Part shown: in pieces, positions 19,685 to 31,064 of the stretch
Layout of the letters: the number at the start of each line of letters is the position of its first letter
How positions within the stretch are numbered: the stretch's first letter is position 1
DNA from: Silene latifolia
Taxonomy: Eukaryota; Streptophyta; Magnoliopsida; Caryophyllales; Caryophyllaceae
Assembly: GCF_048544455.1 (NCBI RefSeq)
Contig: NC_133537.1
Span: forward strand, 18,785,541-18,849,540
DNA length: 64,000 nt
Reading direction: 5' to 3'
Translations under genes and position numbers: made by a program
The notes under the pieces: model-generated
Databases searched by the model: none
What the model saw: only the letters and a program-made list of their open reading frames with translations
What the model was told of the DNA's origin: nothing

Positions 19685-21076
19685 CTTCGTCTTATAGTTG
19701 TCTCACAAAAGCTCTCCTCACAATTATATTTGAGTTTTAGAAGAAGAAGAATAATTATGATTGTGAGGTATAGGGTTGGTATTTATATAAATTGGTAGGA
19801 GAAGAAGGAAGGTTCTAGGAAAGTCCTTTTAATAATAAAATATTGAAAATATCTTAAAGCATAGGTAACACCCAAACCAAAAACTATCTTCCTTCACTTG
19901 GTCCCACCGTGGCCCTACACGGCTCACCCACACGGTCCAACCCGTGGTCCCCACTCCGTCTTATTTGCTTATTTTATTTTACTTCTTTTCTTTTACGATT
20001 ACAACTTATTATTTATTCCACTCAATATTTATTCATCTTATTATTTATTTACGACTACTCACGTAATTATAAATATAAACTATTAATTAAAATACGGAGT
20101 ATTACAGTCTTCCCTCCTTAAAAAGAACTTCGTCCCGAAGTTCACCGCTCCTTAACACTCAACCAACCAATAAATTTTGTGAACGAACACACACTTAGAT
20201 AAATTACTAACAGAAATGATCACAAACTAACAACTAATGCGGTGTTATAAAGCTTGTCCTAAACTGGGTTACTGCGAGGTTTATATTGCCAGACATAGAA
20301 TAGGTAAGGAAAGAACACGGAGTTTCAGATCTTCTACAACTTTGAACGGAAACGTCGACTAAGTGTACTCACCTTGACTTGCCATATTGTTGTTGTTCGT
20401 TTTAAAATGTCTCAAACCAATTCTTGTTGTCACAGGAAATGGTAAAGGAAGAGATAGGATAGAATATGTGGATTGAAAATTGTACTTTTATTGAAATGGT
20501 GAATTTATAGACTCGAGAAGACATGTGACTCGTGAGACAGCCCCCCAGGTTGTCACTACAAGTGGAAATGGGCACAAAGAAAGACACTAGAACAATTATG
20601 GGAAAGAAAGCCTAAGACTCGGACGCAAACTTTGATTCGATCCTAAATCTAGACTCCTAATCATCACTGTTATCTTCGGAGGATCCTCTTTCAGCATCTG
20701 GTGGCTTGAATGTCCGGTCTTGATCGTTGAACGATTTGAGCACTTTGTCCTCGTTGTTTGGGGTACTAGAAGGGTAAAGGCCCATGAGACCTTTCTGTCA
20801 TTATTATTCCGTCTCATACACAACTCGTAAAATACAATATAACATTATTTATATAATTATAAAATACGAGGTATTATATTAACGACCATAAAACCACTAA
20901 ATACAACAAAAAAAATATCATAAACAACTTTATTACAACAAAAAAAAAAGAATTTTCTATATCTATATATAAAAAGTAGAGAAGTAGAAAAATAAAAAAA
21001 CTTCCCAAAGAGAAAAGTGAGAAGAAAATAAAAATTAGAGAAAGTAATTAATTAGTGTTAATAATAGATTGTTAGT

Positions 21077-21150
21077 GGTCTCGTAGCTCAGTTGGTTAGA
21101 GCGTTGCTCTTATGAGCCGAAGGTCGCGGGTTCGAGCCCCGCCGAGACCA
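21077..21150 (+). tRNA. tRNA, anticodon UAU, copy B
   Basis: Second copy of the tRNA gene at 7666. The anticodon loop CTTATGA is unchanged, and so are acceptor, D and T arms. The anticodon stem reads TTGCT/GCCGA, with a C-C mismatch where copy A has a G-C pair, and the variable loop is AGGTC in place of AAGTC. The pol III boxes and T-run terminator are kept. Copy B may be less stable. The isotype remarks for copy A apply. Confidence 0.8.
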
Positions 21151-21393
21151 ATAATTTTTTTCCGATTGATGTTTGGTTTTTTTATCATATAATCGGCATA
21201 TGATTTTGTCACGTGTCACCTACGACGTATTAAAGATAAAAATGATTATATTAATAAATTACTTAATTAATACTTGATCTATTACACATTTAATACAATT
21301 TTGGCAAATTAATTCAAAACCCATTTTGAACAACTTGGAATAATTTCTGATTTCCATGGCATATTCTCATCTCATTATAAACTTTGTATCTGC

Positions 21394-21507
21394 AGATGTC
21401 AACTAGCATAGTTGGTAATGTTATAAGAGATGGTGCTCGTGACCTTAGGTTCAAACCCCGTCAGCATCAAAAATCGTCCTTATGACTCCCTTTACGCCCC
21501 ACAAAAA
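21394..21507 (+). mobile_element. tRNA-derived SINE, copy B
   Basis: Same SINE as at 7980, carried by the duplication. A box TAGCATAGTTGG at 21404-21415, B box GGTTCAAACCC at 21448-21458. Confidence 0.6.
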
Positions 21508-21821
21508 AATTATAGACTTATCTCTACAAATGACCCTTATTTCCTTAAATGAATGATAAGGAAATTTGTTTTCAATATCTATCCTTCTTCTATGAACATT
21601 TAAATTTATTAACGTTATATCTATAAATAACTATTGTAAGAATCATGGTCATTTTTTTATTTTATGTTGTCAGCTAAATCTTATATATAAATTATTTGAA
21701 CTGTTCTGAATTCACCACGCCGCATTTCAATCTTAATTACAAGAATTAATGACGGCTACATTAATAAATGTTGTATAGATTCTACCAACATATTAATTAA
21801 ATTTTAATATAGTATTATTAT

Positions 21822-21930
21822 TACAACAACAATATCAGAGCCTTAATCCCAAAATGATTTGGCGTCGGCTGATCGACATGAATCATCCTTTAGAACCGTC
21901 CATGGGTGTGCATACCTCAAAAATACGGGA
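21822..21930 (-). mobile_element. SINE 3' part, Au-like, copy B
   Basis: Same segment as at 8410 with a 4-bp insertion near 21870. It arrived with the duplication and is not an independent insertion. Confidence 0.5.
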
Positions 21931-21944
21931 AAAAAATAGAAGTG

Positions 21945-22670
21945 TGTTTTGGCAGGAATTTTGGTAAATGAGAACGCCCTACCAGGGAATTTAAAGTAGG
22001 GTGATCTAACTCAAATAACTTGCCTGACTAGTTTTGTTAAGTAAATAAACAAACGATAAATAAAGACACAAAGATTTTATACGTGGAAAAACCCTGGAAA
22101 TAAGGGAAAAAAACCATGGGCACCAAGCCAGGAGTGATTGTGATTATGATCTTAGATAGCTTGACAGAGTACCCGTATATCAGGCGTGATAGGCAAAAAT
22201 ATTGCTTAAGAATACAAGAGGGGGAGTGAGAGTGAGAGTGTGTCGAATGTCCTTTCTATTTTTTCTTCTCTTCAATTTATACTAGCTTCCCAAGTCTTAT
22301 TTTTCTTCCGTTTAGAGTTTCTTGGTAAATAGGGCTTGTGCCCTATTTACCCGTGGGTGGTTGCCATCCATTTAGCCATTGCCTTTGACTATTCCCTATA
22401 TCTTTTCCTTCTGAATTGGTCTTCCTTGTTTGTAGGGAGTATATTTGAACAACTTGGTTGTTGCCTGCTCTGCTTGTGCAGCACTTTTCTTGTGCCTGAC
22501 GTGTTCTCCTTTCAGGCTGGTGGTTATTTATTGCCTGTCTTGTATCAACTCATGCTTGATGCCTGTCCATATCCAGTTAGTGCCTGATTTCTGGTGTCCT
22601 TTGCTTGAATCTTAGTTTTGATCATCGCCTGGCCTTTGTCAGGTCAAGCACGGTAATTCTGGGCCCAACA
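21945..22670 (-). repeat. E3-family LTR, solo in copy B (726 bp)
   Basis: A full LTR matching 8529-9251, with the inverted repeat (about 22324-22351) and TATA-like box conserved, but no internal element sequence on either side. The left flank is the duplicated segment; the right flank (22671 on) is unrelated to E3. No clear 5-bp target duplication is seen. Best explained as the product of recombination between two LTRs after the segment had been duplicated. Confidence 0.85.
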
Positions 22671-24972
22671 AAAAGAAAAGTGAAAAATAAAAGGGGAGTG
22701 AAACATAATACAAAAGCCAGGTAAACTTATAAGTTTTAAAATCGAAGTCCGGATTTCTTTTATAAAAACTTAGAATTTAAATCGAGAATAAAGATTAAAA
22801 CGATTTTGAAAACCGAAGTAAAACTTAAGGGTCCGAAATACCTTAATACATTATTATTATTATTATTTATATTAAATACGTACGGTATTCTAACCTAATT
22901 TTCAGGAAATATGTTTGACAATAATTTTAAAACTTAAGCCGTTAAATTTATCGTGAAAATATTTTTGTATGAGTAGAAGTTTCATCATTTATAAAAATAT
23001 TTTGAGATAAAAAAAATATTTAAATGAGTGTATCACAATATTTTCCATTTTACATAAAAGTAAGGTAGAAAATTTTTTTTAAAAAAAAAAATCATACCAT
23101 TAAATTTGTTATAAAAAAATGTTTTACAAGAGTGATACATAAAAAATTGTTGGAGACTAAAATTTAACGAGTCGCTTGCATCATAATTTTTGAATAAAAA
23201 ATAATATACATAACGAGCTTTAAACTAAGCAAATAATTTTAAAATTTGAAAGTCGATTGGTATAAAGTTTGTGATACTGTTGAAGGTTTTAAAACCACAA
23301 GTGTACGGGGGTATTTGTAGCACTTGAGGGTCGAACTTCATTCTGCAAGGAATGGTGTAAATTATTGGTCACCTATTGTCCAAGCGTATCTATGCAATAA
23401 AAAGGGTTTGGATTGACTAAGCATAAATAAACTAAAGTGAAATGTAAACTAACTGACTTAATAAGCTAAAGGATGAGTTTTAATCAAATATTTTAGCGAA
23501 CCTAGAATCTGACCTTGTCATCATTTCGGTTCAAATCCGCTTTAAGTTCTTTACACAAGTTATCGTTATATGAGTTTAGGTGAATATTGTCTCTATATTA
23601 CCAATAAGCCCTCAAGAGTCCTGAAAGTCTCCTAAGTCACACCAAGTTTCATTTCTATGAATAACCCGACACAAACTTAAAGGCAATCAGTCCAATAACA
23701 AAATCCCGACTCTAGTTTCTCCCACTCTCGTGGATGAAGGGTCAAAGTCTTATGCAAGAGACTCTAAACAAAGGTTTGACTCCTGTCATATAACCCAAGT
23801 AAAGTGGAATAATCAAATCAACTAATTACCACGTGGTTCCTAACTCTCATAGATAGCCTAAATAGATAGATAAAGGTCAAATAAGGCCACTCAAACAAAA
23901 CTCAAACTCGTTAAACCACAGTTTGTTAAACGACAGCCTAACACGAAATTGAAACCGTCATGAGACTTAATCGGACTCTAGAAAGGGAAAACTACTCACT
24001 AGTCATGATAATATAGCATAAACAAGTCATAAAGATTAAAACTTTTTTAATACACAACATTACATGAGATTGATTGTAAGAATTAAGTATACAATAGGTG
24101 ACTAAATGATGATTTAGGACTAATTAGACTAAACTAGAGATGAAACCAAACATAAAGGTGATGATATGAGTAAAGGTGATGATATGAGCACAACATCTTG
24201 CATATGTATCATAGCCAGGGGATTAATCTCCGAGACACTCCTTTGTGTCTTATTGCAGGTATTTCTCCGAAGGTCAGCTGATAAAAAAAAGTAAGGATTT
24301 GTTCGATCTTGTGGCGAGCTCCGATAGTCATTTCAAGAATGCAGTGGATGAAGATTATCCTCTTGTTTCGCCATCCGTACACCACCAATGCACTTTTTGT
24401 ACCCAATCTTGTTACCTTTACTTTGTCGTTGTAGGTTATGGTTTTACTAAAATAAGAGCATTTGACCATATGAGTCAAATGACATCTGTATAAGAAACTT
24501 TTTTTACGGCTACCAAAAAAAACATCTTACATATGCAAGTTCACCATTTAATAATGACACTTTAAGTTAACATATTTGATACATTTTGTATATGCGGACG
24601 CATTATCAAAATAAATAGTCATTACCTTATTGATTACATTAAATTCACCAATAGTTCTTGTATAAAATCATTTTACACATGTGTTAATCATATTTTACCT
24701 AAATAACCTCGCTAAAATAACTTCCACCAATCAATAATTTTCCATAATAAAAACATCAAGGTCTTTTTAATAAAGAGACTTATTCTAAATTCACTAAGTG
24801 TGTTTCTACTACGAAGAAATATGTTATAACCGAGGTGTGTCGTTCCTCCATGCTATTAAAGTTTTAGAACTTTGACCTTGCATAAACTATAAATTATAAT
24901 GTTTTATAACATGTTGTAATGATTTTACATAATTACATTTGTTTTACAAAAATATTCCACAAAATGTTATTT
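22671..24972. other. Unassigned AT-rich DNA with an old LTR-like fragment
   Basis: No defendable gene. Around 23285-23400 the minus strand reads like the 3' end of a plant Gypsy LTR of the Athila/Tat kind (a GACCCTCAAGTGCTACAAATA-type stretch), highly diverged. Weak open stretches at 24209-24493 on both strands have no recognisable domain. Most of the rest is A/T-rich without pattern. Confidence 0.4.
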
Positions 24973-25203
24973 TCAACCGATAATTATAATTAAGTGGATA
25001 AAATGACAATCAAAGTGTCGTTTATGAGACCGTGTATAAAGTACTTCGTAAATGGGAGGAAGAAAAGGAGAATAAAAACATTTTTGAAACATAAAATCAT
25101 CGTCAATCCAATGAACGATAACGTATACAAAAGGTTCACCTTGTTTTGCAGTACAACAATCAGTTGTTAGACAAACACGATCATCATATTTAGCAAAAAA
25201 CAA
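24973..25203 (-). pseudogene. hAT transposase remnant
   Basis: The translated segment contains YDDRVCLTTDCCTAKQGEPFVYVIVHWIDDDFMFQK, which matches the LTTDCW...Y..LTAHFID..W.L.K block of plant hAT (RICESLEEPER/DAYSLEEPER-type) transposases, including the first catalytic Asp. The normal W after TTDC is C here. Only this short part is open; upstream on the minus strand (25204-25610) further fragments are scrambled by stops. hAT transposases cut and paste their element. The right side ends where the CACTA element begins. Confidence 0.65.
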
Positions 25204-25659
25204 TCAATTAGTTCTTGTCTTTATTTTTTATATTGTTTTTTAGTTCGTCATTTGAAGGTATGTTTAAGTACTTTTTTCATAACTCAGATATAAGTTTATT
25301 TTCTTAAATTCTTCCAATGCATCGCTTTCACCATAAGTAAAAAGTTTTTCAGTTATACAAATATACTTAGCCATATTATCAATCATTTTTTGCTAATTAT
25401 AAACAGAAGGCATACCTCCAACGGGTGTAGACAACATATAACCTCCAAGTTGAGTTTGAACAGTACTATCTGATCGACCGCCACCCGATTAATAGTTTTC
25501 AACAGTGATTTCGTGAACCATTTCCATGTGTCGGGCATAAGTACCGGTTCTCGACGATTCCATCCATCGATATGTACAAGTCTTCATATTCTTCCCTTGT
25601 TACTTGCATTATCACTACAACAAACAGGCCAGTTACCGTCCGCTTTGAGCGATCGGAAA

Positions 25660-26165
25660 AAAATACAATCGGTCGGTAAATAGCACTACCCACCGTTTAT
25701 TTACTAGTTGCGTCTGACAAAAATCGGTCGGTAAATATGGTCGGTAAATTATAATTACCGACCGACAGAGAGTAGGCGATATGTTAATAGAATTAGCGAC
25801 TGATTGGGTGGTGGGTAAATATATAATCGGTCGGAAATTGAACCCATGGACTGGCCAATGGATATCCACTAATCGGTCGGTAAAAAATAAACGGTCGGTA
25901 ATTACTTACCGATAAGCGGTAGGTAAATTGATATTTCGGTCGGTATTTATCTATCGATAAGTGTTAGGTAAATTGATATTTCGGTAGGTATTTTTAATAG
26001 TGTATATAATTTACAGCATGTTTTCGGTAGGTAAATTGCCTTATGCAGTCTGTAATTATAGTTGTCGGTCGGTATTTTTTTGGGACGTTATTTTGGGCAG
26101 AATGTTTTCGGTAGGTAATGTACTATAGCAGTAGGAAATTGAATTTCGGTCGATAATTTATAGTA
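25660..26165. repeat. CACTA subterminal repeats
   Basis: More than fifteen copies or variants of (C)GGTCGGTAAA/T in both orientations, densest at 25660-25950. Variants GGTAGGTAAA and GGTCGATAA increase toward the inside. Such subterminal arrays bind the element's TnpA-type protein in the En/Spm family. Confidence 0.88.
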
Positions 26166-26605
26166 CGTTTTGTACTAATATTTGCTCATTTAGCCATCCC
26201 TGGCCTTTTCCCATAATTTGTTCCTACAATTTTCTGCAAATTCAAGCACGCATTTTTTGCCAACAAACAAACGCGCTTCAAATTAACAAAGTCCTCTACT
26301 CAACATTCATTGTCAAGTTGTCTCAAATACATACGAAGTTACACAAACCAAGTCTTATACACCACAATATTATCTCCTACATACCAAGTTATACAAACCA
26401 TATTCAAATTAAACAAATCTAGACTTAATTAACTAACTTGAAATCCTACACCGGCTCCTCCAATTCCGCCTCTGCCGGAATTATCATCGTTTGGATTATG
26501 GGGAGTGTTCCAAGCGTTAGTATTGCAATGGTATTGAGTTTGTGATTGAAACATTTTAGTCAAGGTTTCAATTTATCGTCTCATTTTCTCTTGACTTCTC
26601 AAACT

Positions 26606-27170
26606 CTATTCTTGACATCTCAAGTATTGTTGTTTCAAATCTTCTTGACTTTTCATGATTATCTCTTCCCTTGCACGAGATTTTTTTTCTCTTTGAATTC
26701 CTTCCTCCCTAAACTTTCTAAACTCCTCGGCCTCTCTTTCATGTGCCTCTATTGTTTGAGTTAGAATACCGGGAACATAGGTTTGGGAGGCGGAAGACTT
26801 ACCTCTTCTAAAAGATGATAGGGTTTGAGTGTAATACATTGGGGCGGCCGTTCCCAAATCAAAAACTTCTCCCTATATGTATCCCTTATTCAAATTAAAC
26901 CAAATTGCATTAGGATCTACCGGTTCTCCTCTACTTTCATGGTCACGTACCCTTATTGTATAATCTTCCTACATTATCCCAAAAAAGAACAAGTTAGAAT
27001 AATAACATAGTTAATATTTAAATAAAATTCAAGTATCTTAAAATAGTGATACTTACATATTTCTTTTTGGCTTATGGATGCCTCCATACTTCCTTGCTAT
27101 CGATCATCTTCATATGAGTATTAAGAAAGAGCTCAACTGCATTATGGATCTTTCCCTCCATATCCTTCGC
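26606..27170 (-). pseudogene. CACTA ORF remnant (Transposase_24-type)
   Basis: Two coding stretches on the minus strand. At 27170-27065 the translation KDMEGKIHNAVELFLNTHMKMIDSKEVWRH fits plant En/Spm-family proteins (Pfam Transposase_24), from memory. At 26857-26606 a charged helical tail with EAEEFRKFREEGIQREKKSRAREE is typical of the C-terminal end. An intron-like or noncoding gap separates them. The N-terminal part would lie across the E4 insertion, beyond 49170. This is not the catalytic TnpD protein. Confidence 0.6.
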
Positions 27171-27288
27171 CTTTTGAAAAACAAAACAAACAATCATTTT
27201 CAAATATTAACAAAATATGCTTGTATTAGGAAAAAATAAACAAGTCAAAAGCGTAAGTTATTTACCATCTTTGCCGCATGTAAATTCA

Positions 27289-27293
27289 TACTT
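27289..27293. repeat. E4 target-site duplication, left (TACTT)
   Basis: TACTT abuts the 5' LTR and is repeated exactly at 49165-49169 after the 3' LTR. Confidence 0.95.
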
Positions 27294-30167
27294 TGTAACA
27301 CCCGCTCTTTTCGTATAATAGCTTTAATAATATTTTAAATTATTTAATTTATTTAATTTTATTTTTAAATATAATTTTTATAAAAATTATATTTTTAAAG
27401 CTTAGTTTATATAAAATTATATATATTTAGTCGGTGAGTAATAATAGTGATAATCATAATAAATTTCGTCATAAGTTATATTAGATTTAAGACGTATTTC
27501 CGTCTAGCAAAAGATCGTCACATTTCTCATGTGAGACTAGTTTAATCTCGACCTATCACATATCGACAACACACTCACCTACTTTTTACACCTCACTAAA
27601 ATAATGATTTTTCCTCACTCACTTTCACACTCTCTTACACGGTCAATCCTCCATCCCTCCTTTCGTTTTTCGAAAAATCAACAGCAATAACACTCAGTAT
27701 ACAAACAAACCATCAACACCATTGTTCACCGACCTTCAAACTGAGATTTCTCCTTCATTTCTCGACCGTTTCCTTTGATTTTTGCGCCATTCTCTTTCTA
27801 TTTCCGTCCTTCAACTTTCTAGGTAAGAAAGTTTCACTCTTGTGGAGGTTTCAAAATCGACCATCTTATAAAAGTTTCGACTTTTAGCTTAAATATTCCG
27901 TTTCCTTGCTTCTAGGTGAAGAATTTGAAGACTCGGAGGGAGACTCTTACATTGTGGACCATTCACTTGAAAATTAGAGAGCTTTCAAGGTAACGGTGAT
28001 AGGTTACTCGACAAAGTATCGATATTTTGCCCTTTTACTCGGTTTTATTCTCTTATTTGTCGTAAAGTTTAGTTCTTTATGCCTTTCTCATATGTGTGAT
28101 TGAAAGTGTGGATTTAGTAGTCATTTTACATGTTGTCTTGGGTATTTTCATAGCTTGTTTCTCCTTAATGATTTCGGGTATGGAGGGTTTGTCTCGAATG
28201 CATTTCCATCTCAAAGAACGGGTGAATATTGCTGTTTTTCACGGTTTTTCTTGAGCATTATTGTGATAAATTTTGCGGTGGTTATTCATGTATTAGTTGT
28301 ACTTTGTTTCTGTCTCAACCTTGCTTTCATTTCTGTCTTAATATTGACTCACATGGACTGCTTGGGATTCGGCATTAGAGCCGTGACAGGGGCTGAATTG
28401 GACTCTGTTTTGGGACGAGTTGTATGGTCTTTAGGGATTGTTTTTGTGCTTGCTTTTTACATGTTAATATCATCTTGTGTGTACTCGAATTTCTCGTGTT
28501 AAATGTCTAGCTATGGACCATGTTTAGCACGGTTCATGGGAGGCTGTTTCACGGGTTGTTTGGCAACCGTGAATGGTGTTTGGGTGGTCTATTTGCAGGT
28601 TGTTTCGGGCTCCTTTTAGCGGATAAAAGGTGGTTACTATAAATGGTAATATCAATGTGTATTTCCGTCTCAAGTATGCTCTTGAATTCGTCTTATGGTT
28701 TACATGTTTTGTTGCTTTGCGTAAGTGTTGGTGGGGTTTATTGGACCGACTTGTAGTGGTTGGGCTGACAGTGGGGCTGGCAATGGGGCCTGGCTGGGTG
28801 GCCGCGGTGGCTGGCCGTGGGTTGGCAGCATGGCCACGGCCTGGCCGTGGCTAGGGCGGACACGGGTTGGGTGTTTGTTTATCCACCTTGTTTCCCTTCT
28901 TCCTCCATTTCATGTTTTGTTATGTTTTACTAGTTGGACTTGTTATGTCTTACTAGTTGGACTTCTTATGTTTTATTAGTTGGGTTTGTTATGTTTTATT
29001 AGTTGGGCTTGTGTCCATCTTATGGTTGTTGGGCCAATCCATTATCATGATGAAGAATTAGGAATGACCCATTGGTAATTAGTTGCATTTTATCTCGTAT
29101 TTTACATAACGTAAATTATCCATTACCGCTTGTTATATTTTATTTAGCTGGCATGTATATTTATGAAATGAAATGCTTACCAATATAATGCAAGTATGAA
29201 ACATTTTTTATAGATAATTACTTTTGATGAGTCGTATTCTTGTGGAAATGTCTTCATGCTATCTTACATGCTTGATTACCTTTATGCCTACTTGTGCCGT
29301 TCTGCCAAGTACGGGTTTATCTCATTTTCTTCCGCCTCTTTCGGACCGTTCTGCCGAATGTGGGTACTCGACTTCTGTTCTGTCGATCTAGTCTTGGATG
29401 CGGACTATTTTGCTGCATGTCGAATCTGGAACCGTTCAGTCACGAGAGTCTGACCAGATTTAGACTAGGACCATGTTACTATGATCTTTAGGGTCGTCCT
29501 ACCAGAGGAAATTATATATAATGAGTGTAGTAAAGGTCTTGCATTATTTCGATGGTTGCATTGGTCATATCTCCTTGAAATACGTGCTCGTGGTTAAGTG
29601 ATCGTGTTTACTCTCTTTACTTTCCTTCTTCATTTGTTTGTGTTACTTAAGCCTTCCTTACTTATTTACTTCATCCTTTCTCTTTATCTTTGTTGTCTGA
29701 AACATGTATGATCCCATGTTTAGTTATGATTCAAGTCACTCACATCTTATTTAATGTGCTTATTTGTTTATATTCTTTGTTATGTTTGTTTTGACATTTT
29801 GTGGCTGGGAGAACCTTGAGTTACTCCCCATTGACTGTGGCTTTCATGTTTACATGAATGACAAGTTTGTGAAGATGCATATGTGGGGTATACACGTATG
29901 AGCTAGCGAGTACCTTGGACTAGTAGATTACTTATTTACCGTTTAGACTCATCTTTTTCGTCCTGTCATTCGAGGGATATATTGTCCTCACTTTTTGACT
30001 ATCTTATTTGTATGAACCTAAGTTTTTATTTCCGCATACTCTTTCTCCGTTGAATGTTAGTGACTCCCGCATGCTAAACCTTATCTACTAAATAAAAGTT
30101 TTAAAATTTCCTCATTTTTCGCTTGTATTTATTGGTTTTACTTTTCGCTTTATCGCGGGGCGTCACA
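27294..30167 (+). repeat. E4 5' LTR (2874 bp)
   Basis: TGTAACACCCGC...GGGGCGTCACA. Unusually long. It contains a GC-rich block with GGCCACGGCC/GGCCGTGGC inverted motifs (28795-28855), repeats of a TTATGTTTTA.TAGTTGG phrase (28910-29010), and GTTCTGCC/TCGGACC motifs (29295-29430). Short open frames in it are not shared in full by the 3' LTR and are not taken as genes. Confidence 0.95.
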
Positions 30168-30169
30168 GT

Positions 30170-30181
30170 TGGTATCAGAGC
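30170..30181 (+). other. E4 primer-binding site (tRNA-Met)
   Basis: TGGTATCAGAGC starts 2 bp after the LTR end, a perfect match to the initiator tRNA-Met type site. Confidence 0.95.
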
Positions 30182-30347
30182 CTATGTTGCTCCCGATCCA
30201 CACACGTGTACCCAAACTTAAATCTTGAACTTGACCTTGAATAATGAATGAGAGATTGGTAGAAGTAAGGACCGAAGTTGGTAGTCTTATTGTGTATGCT
30301 ATTTGTTAAGTACAAACTTGTTTTGATTTCTTTTGTGCCTTAAGAAG

Positions 30348-30986
30348 ATGGTGCGACCAAGCAATGTGGAGAATACTATCATGCAAGACCTTACTCAAAT
30401 TCTTCAAAATCAACAAAATGTCAATGTTCAAGCCAATCCCATCCCACAAGTAGGAGATCGTCAAGGAAGTTTTGCTTGGATTGCAAGCCAAATAACAAGA
30501 AACAAAGCTAGGACCTATGGTGGTGAAGTGGATCCTATTGAGCTTTCGGAGTGGTTTCGTGACATGGAGAAGAATTTCTCTCTTTATGATGTCCAAGATC
30601 GAGACAAAGTGAAGCGTGCCTCTCATTTCCTTGTAAAGGAGGCCGATAGGTGGTGGACTCTAACCGGACCTTCCGTCACTCAAGACCTCACCTTTGATTG
30701 GAACTGTTTCAAGTCCCTTGTGGAAATTCGTTTCTACCCTAAAGAACTCAAGCAACAAAAATTGAAGGAGTTCATTGATTTCAAGCAAGGAGGACTATCC
30801 GTTCAAGCTTTCACCGACAAGTTCAATCATCTTGCTCATTATGCCTCAAGTTTCGTGAAAGATGAAGATGAACGTGTCTACTCCTACCGAAGCAAGTTGA
30901 ATCCCAAGTTGGAAAGTATGGTGAGAAGAGACTCCATGACCTTTGTGGCGGTCTATGATGATGCTCTTTGGGCCGAGAATTCCTAG
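30348..30986 (+). pseudogene. gag: E4 gag, capsid part
   Basis: Starts MVRPSNVENTIMQDLTQIL about 170 bp after the primer site. The capsid core has ARTYGGEVDPIELSEWFRDMEKNF, DKVKRASHFLVKEADRWW and RFYPKELKQQKLKEFIDFKQG, the standard Tekay/chromovirus gag pattern. It would assemble the particle. The next coding part (zinc knuckle and protease) follows at 31065. Part of a broken gag-pol. Confidence 0.9.
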
Positions 30987-31064
30987 AAGGCTATTGATGA
31001 TGATGCTAAGCCTCGTTCCTTCTCTAATTCCTACCGTCCTAACTTTCATGGCAAGAGACCCTTT

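Larger units (their letters stand above)
19685..21944. repeat. Duplicated segment, copy B
   Basis: Near-identical to 6283-8528: end of the E2 LTR (to 20106), E2 tract and tail, unassigned DNA, tRNA gene and both SINE-like segments in the same order and orientation. It begins at a microhomology junction inside the E3 5' LTR and ends at an E3-family LTR. Confidence 0.95.
25613..27293 (-). mobile_element. CACTA (En/Spm) transposon, left part
   Basis: Starts CACTACAACAAACAGG at 25613, the diagnostic CACTA terminus. For the next 550 bp there are many copies of CGGTCGGTAAA, the expected subterminal transposase-binding repeats. Minus-strand coding remnants follow (26606-27170). The element is interrupted at 27293 by E4; its sequence resumes at 49170. 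The right-hand CACTA terminus is not found in the window. Confidence 0.85.

Noticed and set aside
22671-22682. AAGTG near the right edge of the solo E3 LTR as target duplication to 8524-8528
   Set aside because: It lies 7 bases away from the LTR end, not adjacent, so chance is as likely.
24209-24493. Possible exon-like frames on both strands
   Set aside because: No domain recognised, and no convincing splice context or neighbours; left as unassigned DNA.
28155-28502. 115-codon hydrophobic open frame in the E4 5' LTR
   Set aside because: The equivalent frame in the 3' LTR (45411-45620) is much shorter; no domain; it lies within an LTR.
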